From contig NC_064435.1 of NCBI RefSeq assembly GCF_023343835.1, positions 40,076,603 to 40,140,602 of the forward strand: 64,000 nucleotides of DNA. Direction: 5' to 3'. Source of the DNA: Lagopus muta. Its lineage: Eukaryota; Chordata; Aves; Galliformes; Phasianidae. The notes under the pieces were generated by a model. It was not told the DNA's origin. It searched no databases and saw nothing but the letters and a program-made list of their open reading frames with translations. The position numbers and the translations under genes were made by a program. Below, piece after piece: positions 39,687-52,753 of the stretch (positions within the stretch are counted from its first letter, which is position 1; each line of letters opens with the position of its first letter).

Positions 39687-41491
39687 GCACAGATCTTCAT
39701 ATATGTATACTTACTTAGAAGTTTCTTCCTGAAGAAATTCAGACAAATTCTGCTCTGCATTACAGAGTAGACAGCTGATATTAAAAATAGTGATATTAAA
39801 AATGCAATGCTATTTATTGTTTGCAATGTATTCTCTTTCTTGAAGTGTGCAGTGTGTCCAGGGATTGGAAGTTGACGATCCTTGATATTCCTCCAATCCA
39901 AGCTATTCTACGATTCACTGATTATGATTTGATGCTACATTGATCTCCCTCTGACCTCAGAAGAAATAACTGAATAGTTATTGAAACCAAAAACTGGAAA
40001 TAAGCTGGAAAAAATAGAAATAAAAAACACGCCTCATACTGTTGTGGTGTTTTCTTCCTGATGATTAAGGCACTTCAGTAGTGCTCTAAGATATAGAGCA
40101 ATGAATCCAAATGGGCATAAACCAGCTTCACCATATTTAAATACTGGCAAAAAGTATATATAGATGCACACATATTGCAGACAGAGTGCATTAAGGGTAA
40201 TTGAAAATGGCTAAATTGTAGAATTCTCTGACACTGGTAGTACATATCCTGATAAAAAGGTCTGCTGTATTCTTTTGGGGCTATGTTGAGAGACAATAGA
40301 AAAATGGAATATATATTTTGCTATTCATAGTGAATAAAATAAGAGAAAGTTATTGGATTAGACACACACAAAAGTGCAAGCTTATTTCCTTTTTTAATAC
40401 ACACAGAAAACGCTTAGGGAGAAATTGAGTGAAGATGTGGCAGGAGTTCAGAACCTCACAGATTAGATTTTGGAAACAGGAAAACTAACATCGGAAAAGG
40501 GAATTGTGGGAAAGTACCTGCATATTTAGATTAACAAAAGCTGACATGAATTTTTGATAAGCAATAATAAAATGAGTTCCTTTAGTATCATTGAGTGTAT
40601 GTGTTTATTTCACCTGTTAGAAAATTCTGCAAAGATTACACTCACTGAAAAGAGATTAAAGCTTACTTAACAGCAACCTAGGTGTTTGCACTGGATCATG
40701 TTCAATGAGGCTTTCATCTCATCTATGGTTCTTCTGAATTACTGGTAGGCCAATTAGCAACACAAGTAGACAATGTTAGAGAAATGTACGGTTTGAAGTG
40801 GCCACCTGCAATCATAGTTCTTGGGAAAAACATTCTCTACAGTAGACACTGATATTCAGTGCTGCAAAAATTACCTAAGCAATAACTCTGTAACTTTCAA
40901 CACTTGCAACAGATATTTTGCATATGTTTAGAATTTATATATTTTTTAAAAAATAACATTTAGGGCCTAAAACATCTCAAAAGAAAAACTGTGTCTGCAG
41001 TAGATGCTGCATATCTTGTGACTCTCTGTTAAGCAAGGTGTAGCTGAACAGAGTCCGGAAAACTTGATTAAGCGCACAACAGAAAGGAAAATATCCAATC
41101 AGTGTTCACAAAGGCTGTTGAATTAACTTTTAGCAGAATACAAGTGTAATATGAGAGGAAGAAAGATGGGATTTTGTTCTTCCAGTATTTCAAATAGTGC
41201 AGATTTCAAATAGTACAAATTACTTCAAAGATGGTGAACATTTTTTGAAGAAGTCCATAATGGATTAGATGCTGTGAGAACACTTAACCAGAGATCACAT
41301 TTAAAATTTTACATATGCTGATGGTATCATAAGCATTTTTTGATTATATATAAAACCTAATATATACTTCCAGTTGACATTTCAAATTTTACCTTGAAGC
41401 TTCCACGTGATCATTAGGCAGATGACCTTTTCATACCAGGTATATTACTACTGTAAATGAAGGACCGCATCATAGAAATTAATCATAGTTC

Positions 41492-42860
41492 CTTGTCCTG
41501 TTGCTGGGCACTTTTGAAAAGAATCTGGCTACATCCACTTTAGTCTTGCCCATTAGACAGATATTTATAAACATTGGTGAGATCCACTCTCAGTCTTGTC
41601 TTCTCCAGCTAAAACAGTCCCAGGTCTCACCCTAGGTCTCTCAGCCATAAGAGAGATGCTCTTTTGGGCACGAGATGGGATAAGGCCCCTAATCAACTTT
41701 GTGTCCCTCTGCTGGATTCCTTCTAGGAGATTCCTGTCTTTTTTGTACTAGGAGGCCAGAATTGGACACAATATTCCAGATGTGGCCTCATCAAAGCAGA
41801 GCAGAGGGGGGAGGATCACCTCCCACATCCTTCTGGCCATGCTCTTTTAATGAATCCCAGGATACCACCGGTCTTCTTGGCCACAAGGGCACACTGAAGG
41901 CTCATGACCAACCTGTTGCCCACCAGGACACCCTGTTCTCTCTCCAGGAGGTCAACCCCTAGTCTGTACTGGTGCATGTGGTTATTCCAACCCATGTGTA
42001 GGATTCTGCACTTGCCCTTGTTGAACCTCATCAGGTTTCTCTCCACCCAACTCTCCATCCTGTACAGGTCTTGCTGAATGGAAATTTCTCGTTTGTCAAG
42101 CACTCCTCCAAGCTTCATATGATCAGCAAACTTGCTGAAGGTGCCTTCTATTCCTTCATCCAGACCACTGATGAAGATGTTGAACAAGATCTGGTAAGTA
42201 TGGACTCCTAAGATACACCACTAGCTACATGCCTCCAACTAGAATCTACATCACTGATCACAACACTCAGAGCTCTGCCAGTAAGCCAGTTCCCAGTTTA
42301 TCCTACCGTTCACTCATTTATCTCACACTTCCAAAGCTTCAGTTACTATGGAAGACAGCATCAAACACCTTGCTTAAGTTAAAGTACACAACATTTACTG
42401 CTCTGCCTCCATTTACCCAGCTACCAGATTGGTCAAGCAAGGTTACCCCTTGGTAAAACCTTATATCAGGTAAGACCTGATAATCTTCTACTGTCTGCTT
42501 GGAGGTGACATGCAGAATAATCTGTTCCATCACCTTCCCAGGAATGGAAGTGAAGCTGACTGATCCTTCTTCTTCCTCTTTCTGAAGACTGGAGTGATAT
42601 TGCTAACCTCTAGTCCTTAGGCATCTCTCTCATTCTTCATGACTTTTCAGAGTTGATAGAGAGTGGCTTAGCAATCAATTCCGCCCGCTCCCTAAGCACT
42701 CCCATTTGGGCCAATGGATTTGAGTACCAACCAACTCTCTTGGGCCCTCTTACCTGGGCCCAGTGCTTAACTATGGGATACCTCCGAGTAGATCCTTGAA
42801 GAAGTTAAAACTCTCTCTCTAAAAGTTCAAGGTTGCAATTCTACTTATCTCTTTGTTTTT
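41492..42860 (-). mobile_element. CR1 LINE fragment (ORF2 reverse transcriptase region)
   Basis: This is a decayed stretch of CR1 ORF2 on the minus strand. Going from 42860 leftward come the linker before the RT (around NITPIFKK-PGKIMEQI), an RT segment with VNVVYFNLSKVFDAV (42339-42533), then LFNIFI-like and KFADHMKLGG (42100-42187), and the RT C-terminus NLMRFNKGKCRILH. In CR1 the catalytic box is FADD; here it reads FADH, so the enzyme is dead. There are also several frameshifts. The 3' UTR with its octamer tail is missing, so the copy is truncated at both ends. It is in the same orientation as SNTG1. Confidence 0.92.
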
Positions 42861-45733
42861 TCCATGTAAGATTCTGATCTCTACTGTGTCACAAATATCT
42901 GATAATAACTGTTTGGTCCATATGAATGTTAGTAGTGAGTTTGGATTTTAGAACATCTGTGAAGTTTTGTCAGGTATGTTGGAAAAATGTAAATGGAAGT
43001 ATAAGAAGGGAAAATAAATCAAATATTGCTTAATTGCTTCAATAATATGAATATTGGAAAAGCTGGCCAATGGTTCATATCATAAAATGAAGAACTTGGC
43101 TTTAGTTTAGTAGTGATTATTCACTATTAAAAAATAGTTCACTCTCAGTTCAATAGTAAATAAAAGAGAATACTTACAAAACCATGAGCACATACTTTAG
43201 AATAAAACAGAAATTACCAGGAAACTTATACTACACCACAGTACTAAAAAGGATTTCTCAGATATGTCCAGAAGCTAGTACTTGAGCCCTGTGTTCTGGG
43301 AAATATCAAAACATCACAAATAAATAAATAAGTAGATAAGTAAAAATTAGAAGTTGAATGTAAAAGAGAGTAAGGGAATATTTTAAAATGGAACCATTTA
43401 AAAACTACGAGTTTGTCTAAGAAATATTATGTGACCCATAGAGGACAGATAATTTATCTTAAAGTATCATTTTCCCCGAAGAATCGCATCACAAGAGAAA
43501 GTTTATAGCAAGTTTTGTTTTCAAAACTTTTCTCTAGTTATGCAGTGCAGTGCATAAGTGCATGCAGTGCACTGGGGGTTCTAAAATTCCTTTTCCCAGC
43601 CAATGCCAGACTGTTTTTGCAATTATTCACATAATTTTTTTTTCAGAATATTAAGAATTTTTACTAATTTTATCGATCCAATTTCTTCAAGCACTGTTAT
43701 GTCAGCTGTCATTTAACAGTGGAATCATCGATTTAGAGGTAACCTGGGGATAGTTATTCTTGAGAGAGTTAACAACTGGCATAGTGGTTTATAGCAAAGG
43801 TCTATCTATCTATCCCAGGATCTTGTTCTCAAAAATGATCAAAACCAAGATGCATGGAAGAATAAAAATGCCTATACAGAATCTCCTAATGCAATTATAG
43901 CATCCAAAGTTTTGCAGCTTAAAAGACTTTGTAAAACTGATGTTGCTTGTTTATTTAATGGTATTCATTAGATCTATCCTCCAAGTACTTGTCCAAGATC
44001 CCTTCAACTTCTTTAGAATATTTTCTATTTGTAGTACTATTCTGCAATGAGTAAAAGCTAGACTGAATGAGTTATTTGACATTGAACTCCAGAGTCTATA
44101 GAATATGCCTTAAAGTTCAGTGCTAACGAAAAAAGGAGAAGTTGAATTAATGGAAAAATAATAGAAGTGAGCAGGTAGCAAAAGAATCATAACTGCTACT
44201 GGCAGCCAATTTATTCATATTTTCTATCTATTTGGGGAATTTCTATTTATTTTAGGAAGGATGAAATCTGTGACTGAACACAATTTTTCTACTACAGTGA
44301 CTTATGAAAGATAATACTTCGTACTGTTTCTTGAAATATTAATTGTAAAAATGCATGCAGTCTATACACAACTAGATGCAATTGTTCATGGATAGCACAG
44401 TATTCCAAGAAGCATTTTTGTCTTTAATCCTGAGTATGTTACTTCATGTGGTAGTTCCTAGGACACTCATACAATCTTAACTTACAAACTTATATTGAAA
44501 CATTCATAAAATATTGATAACTTAGTTTAAATTTTATTCATTTTCCTTGTTATACAGACTGATTTCCATTTTTCTTTCTTTTTTTCTTTTTTTGTTTGTT
44601 TTCATTTCCACTGTTCTTTATTTGCAAAGAGATTTTGAACATTAGGTAGAGAATAATACTTCTAGTTCATGTGACTGAACACCTCAAGTTCATGTTTCAT
44701 TTTATGTGCATATAGCAGTACTGTTGAAGAACATTATGAGTCACAACCTACACCTGCCACAATCACAATAGTGGAGGTAATGCTTTTCCTATTTAGGAGC
44801 TCATGAAAATGGATTAGCATTTGTCAGCTCTCTGGTATGCATGCTAACAGAACATGTATGTTTAACACAGTGTCTTTATCTTAAACTGTGCATTCTGGTT
44901 GCCTGCTTTTCTATATCAAAGGTAAACAAAATCAACCCTGAAAACATTAGAATTCTTTGTGTATTGGTGTCTGAGCTTTACAATCATTGGTTTTTCCCTC
45001 CATTCTTGAAGGCAACCTGCTTTTAAAAGAAATCTAGCTAGCGTGAAAGCCAAAACGTTTTTACCAGGCAAAAGCACAAGAAATACAAAGAAATACATGG
45101 ACAGTGAAAGATGGAAAAACGAGGAGATAAGAGTAACTTTCAAAAAAACAGAAAATATTTTTTTCAGGGGAAATCACTCCTGTCAGAGCATGCAGTCTTT
45201 CTTATGGTGCTGCTGGGAGCTTTGGAGATTAGAATGAGATAAGAGGTGGTTAATGATGGATTTGACAGATCAGCAGAAGACCACTGCTTCTCCTTGCAGC
45301 CCATATGGAAGTGCAGTGAATGCACAGAGAATGCACAGTATCAACAGAGATTGCTGCAGGGCTAGCAGGAGAGAAGGAGGAGGACCTCCACAATTTGTCA
45401 GATGATGCATAACATATTACCCTTTCTCACCTAACTTCAGACACGCTTTGGTGACACATTCTGCTGGTTCTTTAAGTGTACTTCTTTCATCACTGTTTAG
45501 ATCCTCAAGATTCCCCAACAGTCCACTAAAATTGTGCATGGCTTGAAATTTTACAACTTTTTGGATGCTGAGCCTGGAAGCCACCGTAGAAGCATCAGCT
45601 TCGCCATGTGGTTTCATGGCTTTAAAGATGAAGGTGAGAGGAAAATGAGTAAAATTGACAGATGATTTTATAAGGCTTTATGAATCATGAGTCTTCTCAA
45701 GTTTGGCGACCTGGAAGATGGAAATTTGCATGA

Positions 45734-46010
45734 CATAGAACTGTAGAATCATGAATGTTTGGAAAAGACCTCTAAGATCTAGTACAACTGTTTACCTACC
45801 ACCAATACTGCCCACTAAACCTTGTCCCTAATAAAACATCTACCCTTTCCTTAAACATCTTCAGGAAAAGTGACTCCTCCACCTCCCTGGGCAGCCCTTT
45901 ATAATACCTCACCACTCTTTCAGAGAATAAATTCTTCCTAATATCCAACCTGAACCTCCCCTGATACAACTTGAGGTCATTCCTTTTTAGTTTTCTTATG
46001 CTATTATCAA
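45734..46010 (-). mobile_element. CR1 LINE 3' end fragment
   Basis: On the plus strand it begins CATAGAACTGTAGAATCATG, then GGAAAAGACCTCTAAGAT, CCTCCCTGGGCAGCCC, CACCACTCTTTCAGAGAA, TTCTTCCTAATATCCAACC and TTGAGGTCATTCC. This is the antisense of the CR1 3' UTR and the end of ORF2. It is 5'-truncated, and only the last few tens of ORF2 codons would be covered. Confidence 0.92.
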
Positions 46011-47131
46011 ATCATCAAAGCTTAATTTCAGTCATCTTGTATTATGGATCTTCTGCTACTTGGTTGTGCAGTATGGCTTTAGTTTGAGTAGGGAAGAAAG
46101 CAGTGCTTCCACAAGGCAAAGTTACCAGCCTACCCAATCAAGTATCTTCTAGCTTGAAGTGGAAGGTAGATTAAATTTTTTTTCTGAACTTCTTCTAGTG
46201 TTGGTGATTATAGTGTATTTTGGTGGGGGACTAATTGGCAAAGCTAATTGCTGCCTTATTGTTTTAGTAGTCAATTTCAATATTTGAAATATTTTTCTGC
46301 TCTTTCCTATCAAAGAAAATTAAAAAACATTAGACAAAACAGAATCTGTTTTATAAGTAATATTGCTCTTGACAATGAAGTCTCCAGAAACTTTGAAAAA
46401 CTGGAAAGGTACAGTGACCTGTTTGAGAAAACAGTACAGTGAAGTTATATCTCTAATAAAGCTTTTTATCTGTATCTGCAAATCTGCAGTACATTTCCTG
46501 AAAGTGTACTTATAAATGTAATTTTGCTTGTACTTTGCAACCTTAAATTTGTGGTGTGCATGAACTGCAAATAATGGTTTCAAAAGTCTTACAAGAACAA
46601 GACCTGTACAAGAACTTTGAAGGAGATGCAAACTACTACAGCATTACTAGTGAATGGGGGAAAACCTACACAATCTTTTTCCACTATGTAATTCTATTGC
46701 ACTGACATTTTATGTAATATCTCCTAAATTGAAAATCATGTATTGATGGATCTTAAAAGATAATCTGCTTAGCAACAACAACAAGAGAGTCTACACAAGA
46801 ATTTGGTTTCAATTCATCTCAACTTGTGCAAAAAGTAGATTGAAGTGGGAAGAAAAAGGAGTTTGATCAGGTAACAGAGGTAACGTAGTCAGAAGGGCTG
46901 ACTAGAGATATAGGGTAGAAGCACATTCTTTGGAGAAAAGGGCATTTTCAACAGTTAGTAGAGACCACTCTCACCTTTATTGAGACTTTATTGAGATTCA
47001 GACCCATATTAAAACAATGCAGAAAGTGATGGCATATTATTTACCTGTCACCAGTTGTACTGAGTATTTTTAATATTAACTGGAAAAGCAGGAGATATAG
47101 TGACAAATAGTTCAATTGAACTGAATTGAAT

Positions 47132-48106
47132 TGGTGATGAATGGAATTAAATCCAGCTGGTGTCCTGCTGACGAGTAGCGCTTCCCAGCAGTCAGTACTG
47201 GGGCCTCTTCTGTTTAATATCTTTATTGATGACATGGATGAGGGGCTCAGTAAGTCTGCAGATGACACCAAGCTGGGAGAAAGTGTCAACCTGGAACTAG
47301 GAAGGCCCATTAGAGAAATCTGGACAGGCTAGACTTCTAGGCTGAGGCCAATGGGATGAAGTCCAATGAGATCAAGTGCTGGGCCACAACAACTCCAAGC
47401 ACCGTGACAGGCTTGGGACAGAGTAGTTGGAAGACTGTGCGTAGGGAAAGAACCTAGGGATGTTGGTTGATGCTCAGCTGAGCACAAGCCAGAAGTGTGC
47501 CCAAGTGGTCAAGAAGGCCAGTAACATCCCAGCTTGTATCAGAAATAGTGTAACCAGCAGAAGCAGGGAGGTGATCGCCCCCCTGTACTGAGCACTGGTG
47601 ACACCACATCTCAAGAACTGTGTTCAGTTTTGGGCATCCCACTACAAAAAAGACATTGAGATCCTAGAGTGTGTTCAGATGAGGGCAATGAAGCCAGTGA
47701 AGAATCTGGACCACAAGCCTTATGAGGAGCAGCTGAGGGAACTGGGATTATTTAGTTTGTAGAAAAATAGGTGCGAGGGAGACCTTATCATTCTCTATTA
47801 CTCCCTGAAAGAAGTTTGCAGCAAGGTGGGAGTTGGCCTCTTCTCCCAAATATCTAGCCTTTGGACAAGAAGGAATGGCCTCAAACTGCATCAAGAGAGG
47901 TTCAGGTTATATACTAGGAAAAACTTCTGCAAAAGAGTGGTCAGAAACTGGAATGAGCTGCCCAATGAGATGAGATCCCTGAAAGAAATGTATAAGTGTG
48001 GCACCGAGGGACATGGTTTAGTGGGGAAATACTGGTGGGAGGTGGATTGTTGGACTGGATGATCTTGAAGGTCTTTTCCTACCTTGGTGATTCTATGATT
48101 CTACGA
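47132..48106 (+). mobile_element. CR1 LINE, 5'-truncated, with 3' end
   Basis: A sense-strand copy of about 975 bp. It starts inside the RT domain ([18 protein letters not shown] at about 47200, then SADDTKLG around 47250 with the catalytic ADD retained). It continues through the ORF2 C-terminus (RNGLKLHQERFRLYTRKNF near 47870-47930) and ends with TTTTCCTACCTTGGTGATTC and two ATTCTA(T/C)G units. Stops and frameshifts interrupt ORF2. It is antisense to SNTG1 and inserted in its intron just 3' of exon 48656-48748 in gene direction. Confidence 0.93.
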
Positions 48107-48655
48107 ACTGGCTGCCCCTTTTGGATCCTGCACAATTCTGATGCATGAGTTAGGCAGCAGAAGTACCAAAAATACTTGTATGATCATATTTCTCTTTTTG
48201 AAGACCTCTGAGCAAAGATATCTAAGAAAATATTTTGGGAGTTTCCATAATAAAACACACGCCCAATCAGGAGAAAAGAAAGATATGTTCCTTTTAAAGC
48301 TTATACATCAGATTGAACTTAAGATTATTTCCTTTCAAAAAATAGAATGCATCAGTAAGGAAACATCAAACTGAATAAGTCTGTGTTTCATATGAAATTA
48401 AAAAATGAAGATACTGTTTCAAGTTGGCATTGAGTTTTCAGTAACACACACATTACAAAATACAGATTCTCTTATCATTTAGAAATCACCTTCAAGATTA
48501 AACTAAAGCATGAGAGTTAAGAGTTGACACGAGATGATCTGTTGCAAGAGCATAAAGAAAAAATGGTACGTTTTAAGGATGTACTGTTTATCTTAAAGTG
48601 TACGAAATTAGAAGAAATAATAGTACCATGATGGAAAGAAGTCTTAGATCTTTAC

Positions 48656-48748
48656 CTTTGTTGCAGCGTCGAAACAGACAAAGCCTGTGCTAAAGTCAAT
48701 GGTAAGCCCCATGAGATGGCTCTCCAAAACGCAGGCATATGTCTTGCA
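48656..48748 (-). CDS. SNTG1: SNTG1 coding exon, start of the SU domain
   Basis: A 93-bp exon of 31 codons on the minus strand. The acceptor is GATTTACAG ending at 48749; the donor AAAG|GTAAAG begins at 48655. It encodes CKTYACVLESHLMGLTIDFS followed by TGFVCFDAATK, the highly conserved block just after the PH domain in syntrophins. It joins exon 52601-52753 in phase 0, so the protein reads ...LEVERIQ-CKTYACVLE. Compared with mammalian SNTG1 as I recall it, only one conservative change is seen (V for I in GFVCF). The reading frame is intact. Confidence 0.95.
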
Positions 48749-51700
48749 CTGTAAATCAAAAATGAGAGAAGGCAGTTACCACAGCACATATAGAAAACAT
48801 TTCTTCAACTTCTTTCCAGGACCAGAATTTCTTTGTTTTATTGTACATATATCTCAAAATTAGCATCTGGAAAAGAAAAAAGAAAAATGGCAAGCAATTT
48901 ATGTGTAAATAGGCCAATTTACCGCTGAGTAACAATAAATCATATGCTATTATGTGAACCACCAAAGGTGTGAAAGCTATAAATGTCCCTCAGGAAATTG
49001 AAGATTTCTTACTGTTAAAGTGGAGGTGGAAAAGTGTCTGGTTTATTTTCTTACAACACTGAAAAAATTCCAAGTATTTCACTAGATGTATAAAATCTAA
49101 ATTCAGACAATACAGGGATGCACTTGGTCATTATAATTATAAATGCATGAAAAAAATGGCAATTTTTAATCAGAAAATCAATGATTTAACTCTGTTTTGT
49201 CACAGTCATATGGTATTTGTATTTACGATAGCAAATAAAATCGTGGGGTTTATTTGTTTTGGGTTGTTGTTTTGCTAAGAAAATGTAAAATTTGAATCTA
49301 AATCTTTGCTGTTTGAAAAGGAGGTGATATTGCCTTTGGCAATACCTCATTAGTAGAAGAAAAAAGCATTAATCAGTAGAAAGTTATGTATTTCAGAGTG
49401 ATTTATTACTTAATACGTTGTCAAACGCAAAATGGCCAAGTTTTGCATGCAAAGCAAAATAATTTTGCAGAATTATTTTGCTAACTTCTTACAGTACACG
49501 TAAAACAACTACATTTTTATTCGCAGACCTGCAAGTTATCTAGAACAGACACACAGCCTTTACTTAGAATAGAAATTTGGCAAGGAGAGAGTATCTCAGA
49601 TTCAAAATATGTATCCCTGTGTAATTCATCTGACCTCCCCTTCAGCAGCAGCAGTCTACAATGCACACCGAGCTGGCACAGCTACTTCTAGAACAACACT
49701 GCTTAAACATAGCTCTGTGTCTGAGCCAATAAGCTTCACTGAGAAGATAAGATTTATGAGAAGCAGGACATCTCAGCCTAGACTCAGTGCTGCACTGAAA
49801 AAGCTGCCCAATTCCCAGGCTGTAGGCTCTTTCTGCAAGGCAATACACAGCTTGTGGAAAAAGGCCTTGTTCAGCACAACACGGGCATCAGTGGTAGGAA
49901 AGCGCATCATAATATGCAGGCCACCAGTGGAGTGGCTGATTGTATGAAATAATTCTTCCTAGGAGAATTCCTAGGACTTGATAATTAAGAAGTCTGTATA
50001 CATTTATCATGTATTTTAGTCCTGAGGAAGTTTGGCTTTGATAATTGTTTTTTCACATATAGGTCATAAAAAACTTATCAAAACAGAAGCATCCCCCTCT
50101 CAAAATACAGAAGAAAATAATCCAGCATTCATTTCTTGTTCTTCCACAAAATACAGAATCTTAAATTGAGTTTCTGAATAATTCAGTGGATCAGGGGCTG
50201 AAGGAGACGACTCAGAGCATTATTTTCTTTTGAGTCTACTTCCTCAACAACATCCAGTCTAACTTACGGAGAATGATAAATTGTAAGCCTACTGTATCTG
50301 AAGCAAAGGGAAACCAGACTAGAAGTCCAAGGTACAACTCAGACTCAAACTCGGATTCAATTTCAGAGGAGACGAAGTTCTAAAGCGAGGCACTACGAAG
50401 CAGCTTACATAATAATCTTTATATTAGGCCACAAGCAAATACAATACAAATAAAAACAGCAAGAGAAAAAAGATGATGAAAATGGAGAAAAAAATTGCAT
50501 AAGTAGTAGGAATTTTACATGAACTTGCAATCATATAATTGCACTTCATTATTTATATATTTCAGTTTCATGATTCTTCACAAAGCTGTGAGATAGTGAG
50601 GAAAAAGGATCTCCATTTTAAGTTCTTTCTTAATTGTTTTAATAGTTAATTATAAAACACCATCAGTTACTTTTGCTATTCTAAATAAAAGTAACTAAAG
50701 AGTGACCATAACATATTATGATAACACACAGTACAGTATCATATCATTTACTATGGCCAAATTATTTTCAGCTTGATTCTTTTTGCAAAAAAAAAAGACA
50801 ACGCATCCGTCTGCCTAATTTTTGTTTTACATAGATATTTGGCAAAAGCTATCAATTAGGCTTAAATAGAACTTACATATATTTGTAGTGAGGCATTTTA
50901 AAAATATTTGCATTTGTTATATGTTCTTTAGACATATATAAAATTTGTATCTCATTTAAACTCAGCAGAGGTTAATGCTAACTTATATTAGTTGAGAAAC
51001 ACTGTTATTATTTCCATGATTATGGCACAATATGCAAAACATGGATAATTTTAAATGGTTGTTTTAAACAGTGGTTACATTCTCAAAATTACATGATTTC
51101 ATAATATAACAAACCTGCATACAGCTGGACTATCATTCACATGAAATGTGAATATTTATATGAATATAACTGCATTAAACAGAATTTTAGGGAACATTTA
51201 CAGTTGATGCCTTGATTTTGAACTTGCTCCCTTTTTTTCTCTCAGAGCAATGAAAGAGTTTTTTAGAGACAAATTACATCGCTATCTATTTCAACCAGGC
51301 TTCATATTCATCTGGAAATTGATGGATAAAAGCAGCAACAGATTGCTGAAAGAAAATAGGGGAACCAAGGCCAGTTATATTATAAAAAAAAATGAACATT
51401 TTGTTTTGTTTCATTTCCAAACTGAAACAAAGTAACAGAAAGAGAGGCAAGAAAGAGAGGTGAAATTATAAGTGCATGTTCCACAATAATAATCTATCAC
51501 AAAATGGTTGTTTGTCCACTTTTCCAAATGTGCTGTAATCATTTAGGCTCAGGAAATAAATACCTTGTCCTCTTCACTGCTACTCTGAACATCAACAGTG
51601 CAACAAGTTAAAAATCCGAGGATTTTTTTTTTAGAGAATCTCTCTTTTTTTGGAGACAGGAGTAATTTTGAATAAATAAAGTTCTCATACTCGAGAGAAA

Positions 51701-52160
51701 AAACTGAGCTAGGAATGCTACAGAACGATTCAGTATCAGAGGCAAATATGAAGTGAATTCGGGGTTAAAGGTTATTTTATAAAATTGCCATATCTTCTTT
51801 TATGGATGCTGCAGTAGGCTTTCTGTGAACAACATTACAGATAGTTGTACAGGAAACATAAAGCATCCTAAATATTTAGTAGCAGAGGCATATGCAATGG
51901 AAAATTTTATTTAGAAAAACGACATTAGTATTCTTTAGCACAATACCCAGAGCTCAAAAGGTAAGAGTAGCTCCTGTAAATGCTAGCAGAGCGCATCAAC
52001 TTAAAAGATACAAACGGAATCTTCTCAAACTCCTCCTCCAACAAAGATAATAAGCATTAAAACCGAGAGTAATGCATCATTTACAAAATGGATCACCATT
52101 AGTGTATTAGCTAGTGCTCAGTCGATCTTCAATACTGGTTTATAGGTCAGAAGAAGGCCA

Positions 52161-52191
<31 letters not shown>

Positions 52192-52600
52192 GTAGCTAAC
52201 AATTTGTCTAAATAAAGATAAGCTAAAAAAACAAACAACCATCAGAGCTTGTGTTAACATGAGGATGCAGAAAATGATGGCATGCAAAGTACTAGCCAAT
52301 ATTTTAACAGGGTTATACACTAGTAATTTTGTAGGAGTGTGTACAGATTTCACGGCAACTTCAATTAAAATTGTTCCATCCACATTATTTTTAAGGCTTG
52401 GAACATTAAAACATCCATTAGGAAGATAACTTTTTAATAATAATTTTTATGTTTTTTTTCTCCCTTTTTTTTTTCATATCTTTCTCCAATGATAATGATT
52501 TGAGAGTTCCATAATGACAGAGAATATCTTCATTTAAGTCTTTATTTTGTCATAATCCGTTAATGTACCAAAAGGCAATCATCAAGGCAGTTGTTCTCAC
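48749..52600 (-). other. SNTG1: SNTG1 intron
   Basis: A 3,852-bp intron with donor GTGAGA at its right end and acceptor ACAG at its left end. No transposon was recognised. It contains a 12-bp-arm inverted repeat at 49453-49482, an AT microsatellite at 52161-52191, and a moderately GC-richer patch at 49609-49947 with a 112-codon plus-strand frame of no recognised family. Confidence 0.85.
52161..52191. repeat. AT microsatellite
   Basis: Alternating TA run with one ACA interruption. It produces a tyrosine/isoleucine run in a minus-strand frame that is not coding. Confidence 0.9.
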
Positions 52601-52753
52601 CTGTATCCGTTCAACTTCTAAAAAAGTTGCTGTCTGGAATGCTTTTTCCCATAGTGCTAGGTCAGACTCTAATTCCACGGAAAAGTAAAGATCTTCTCCA
52701 GATTCAGATTGGACACCAAAACAATGTTTCCGCCGGTCCAGTAGATCACTGTC
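52601..52753 (-). CDS. SNTG1: SNTG1 coding exon, C-terminal part of the PH domain
   Basis: A 153-bp exon of 51 codons on the minus strand, acceptor TTTTCATCAG ending at 52754 and donor ACAG|GTGAGA beginning at 52600. It encodes DSDLLDRRKHCFGV, QSESGEDLYFSVELESDLA and LWEKAFQTATFLEVERIQ. The last segment is the C-terminal helix of the PH domain with its conserved tryptophan (LWEKAF). Gamma-1-syntrophin is a cytoplasmic adaptor of the dystrophin complex, mainly neuronal in mammals. Open frame continues upstream of the acceptor, but the family ends its previous exon just before DSDLL, so I start the exon there. An alternative AG 11 nt upstream would shift the frame. The preceding exon is outside the window. 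SNTG2 is the only close alternative; the sequence fits SNTG1 better by recall. Confidence 0.95.

Larger units (their letters stand above)
34839..48655 (-). other. SNTG1: SNTG1 intron with mariner, CR1 copies and a hairpin
   Basis: A 13,817-bp intron bounded by donor GTAAAG at its right end and acceptor TCTAG at its left end. It holds one mariner, three CR1 fragments (two minus, one plus), a 70-nt inverted repeat and a T-rich tract at 39645-39686. Apart from those, no coding or RNA gene was recognised in the stretches 34839-36008, 36548-37903, 37974-41491, 42861-45733 and 46011-47131. Confidence 0.85.

Noticed and set aside
41699..42456. Plus-strand frames of 87 and 75 codons
   Set aside because: They are antisense to the CR1 reverse-transcriptase region.
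49453..49482. 12-bp-arm inverted repeat near AGCAAAATAATT
   Set aside because: The arms are short and AT-rich, and such repeats are expected by chance in a window of this size and composition.
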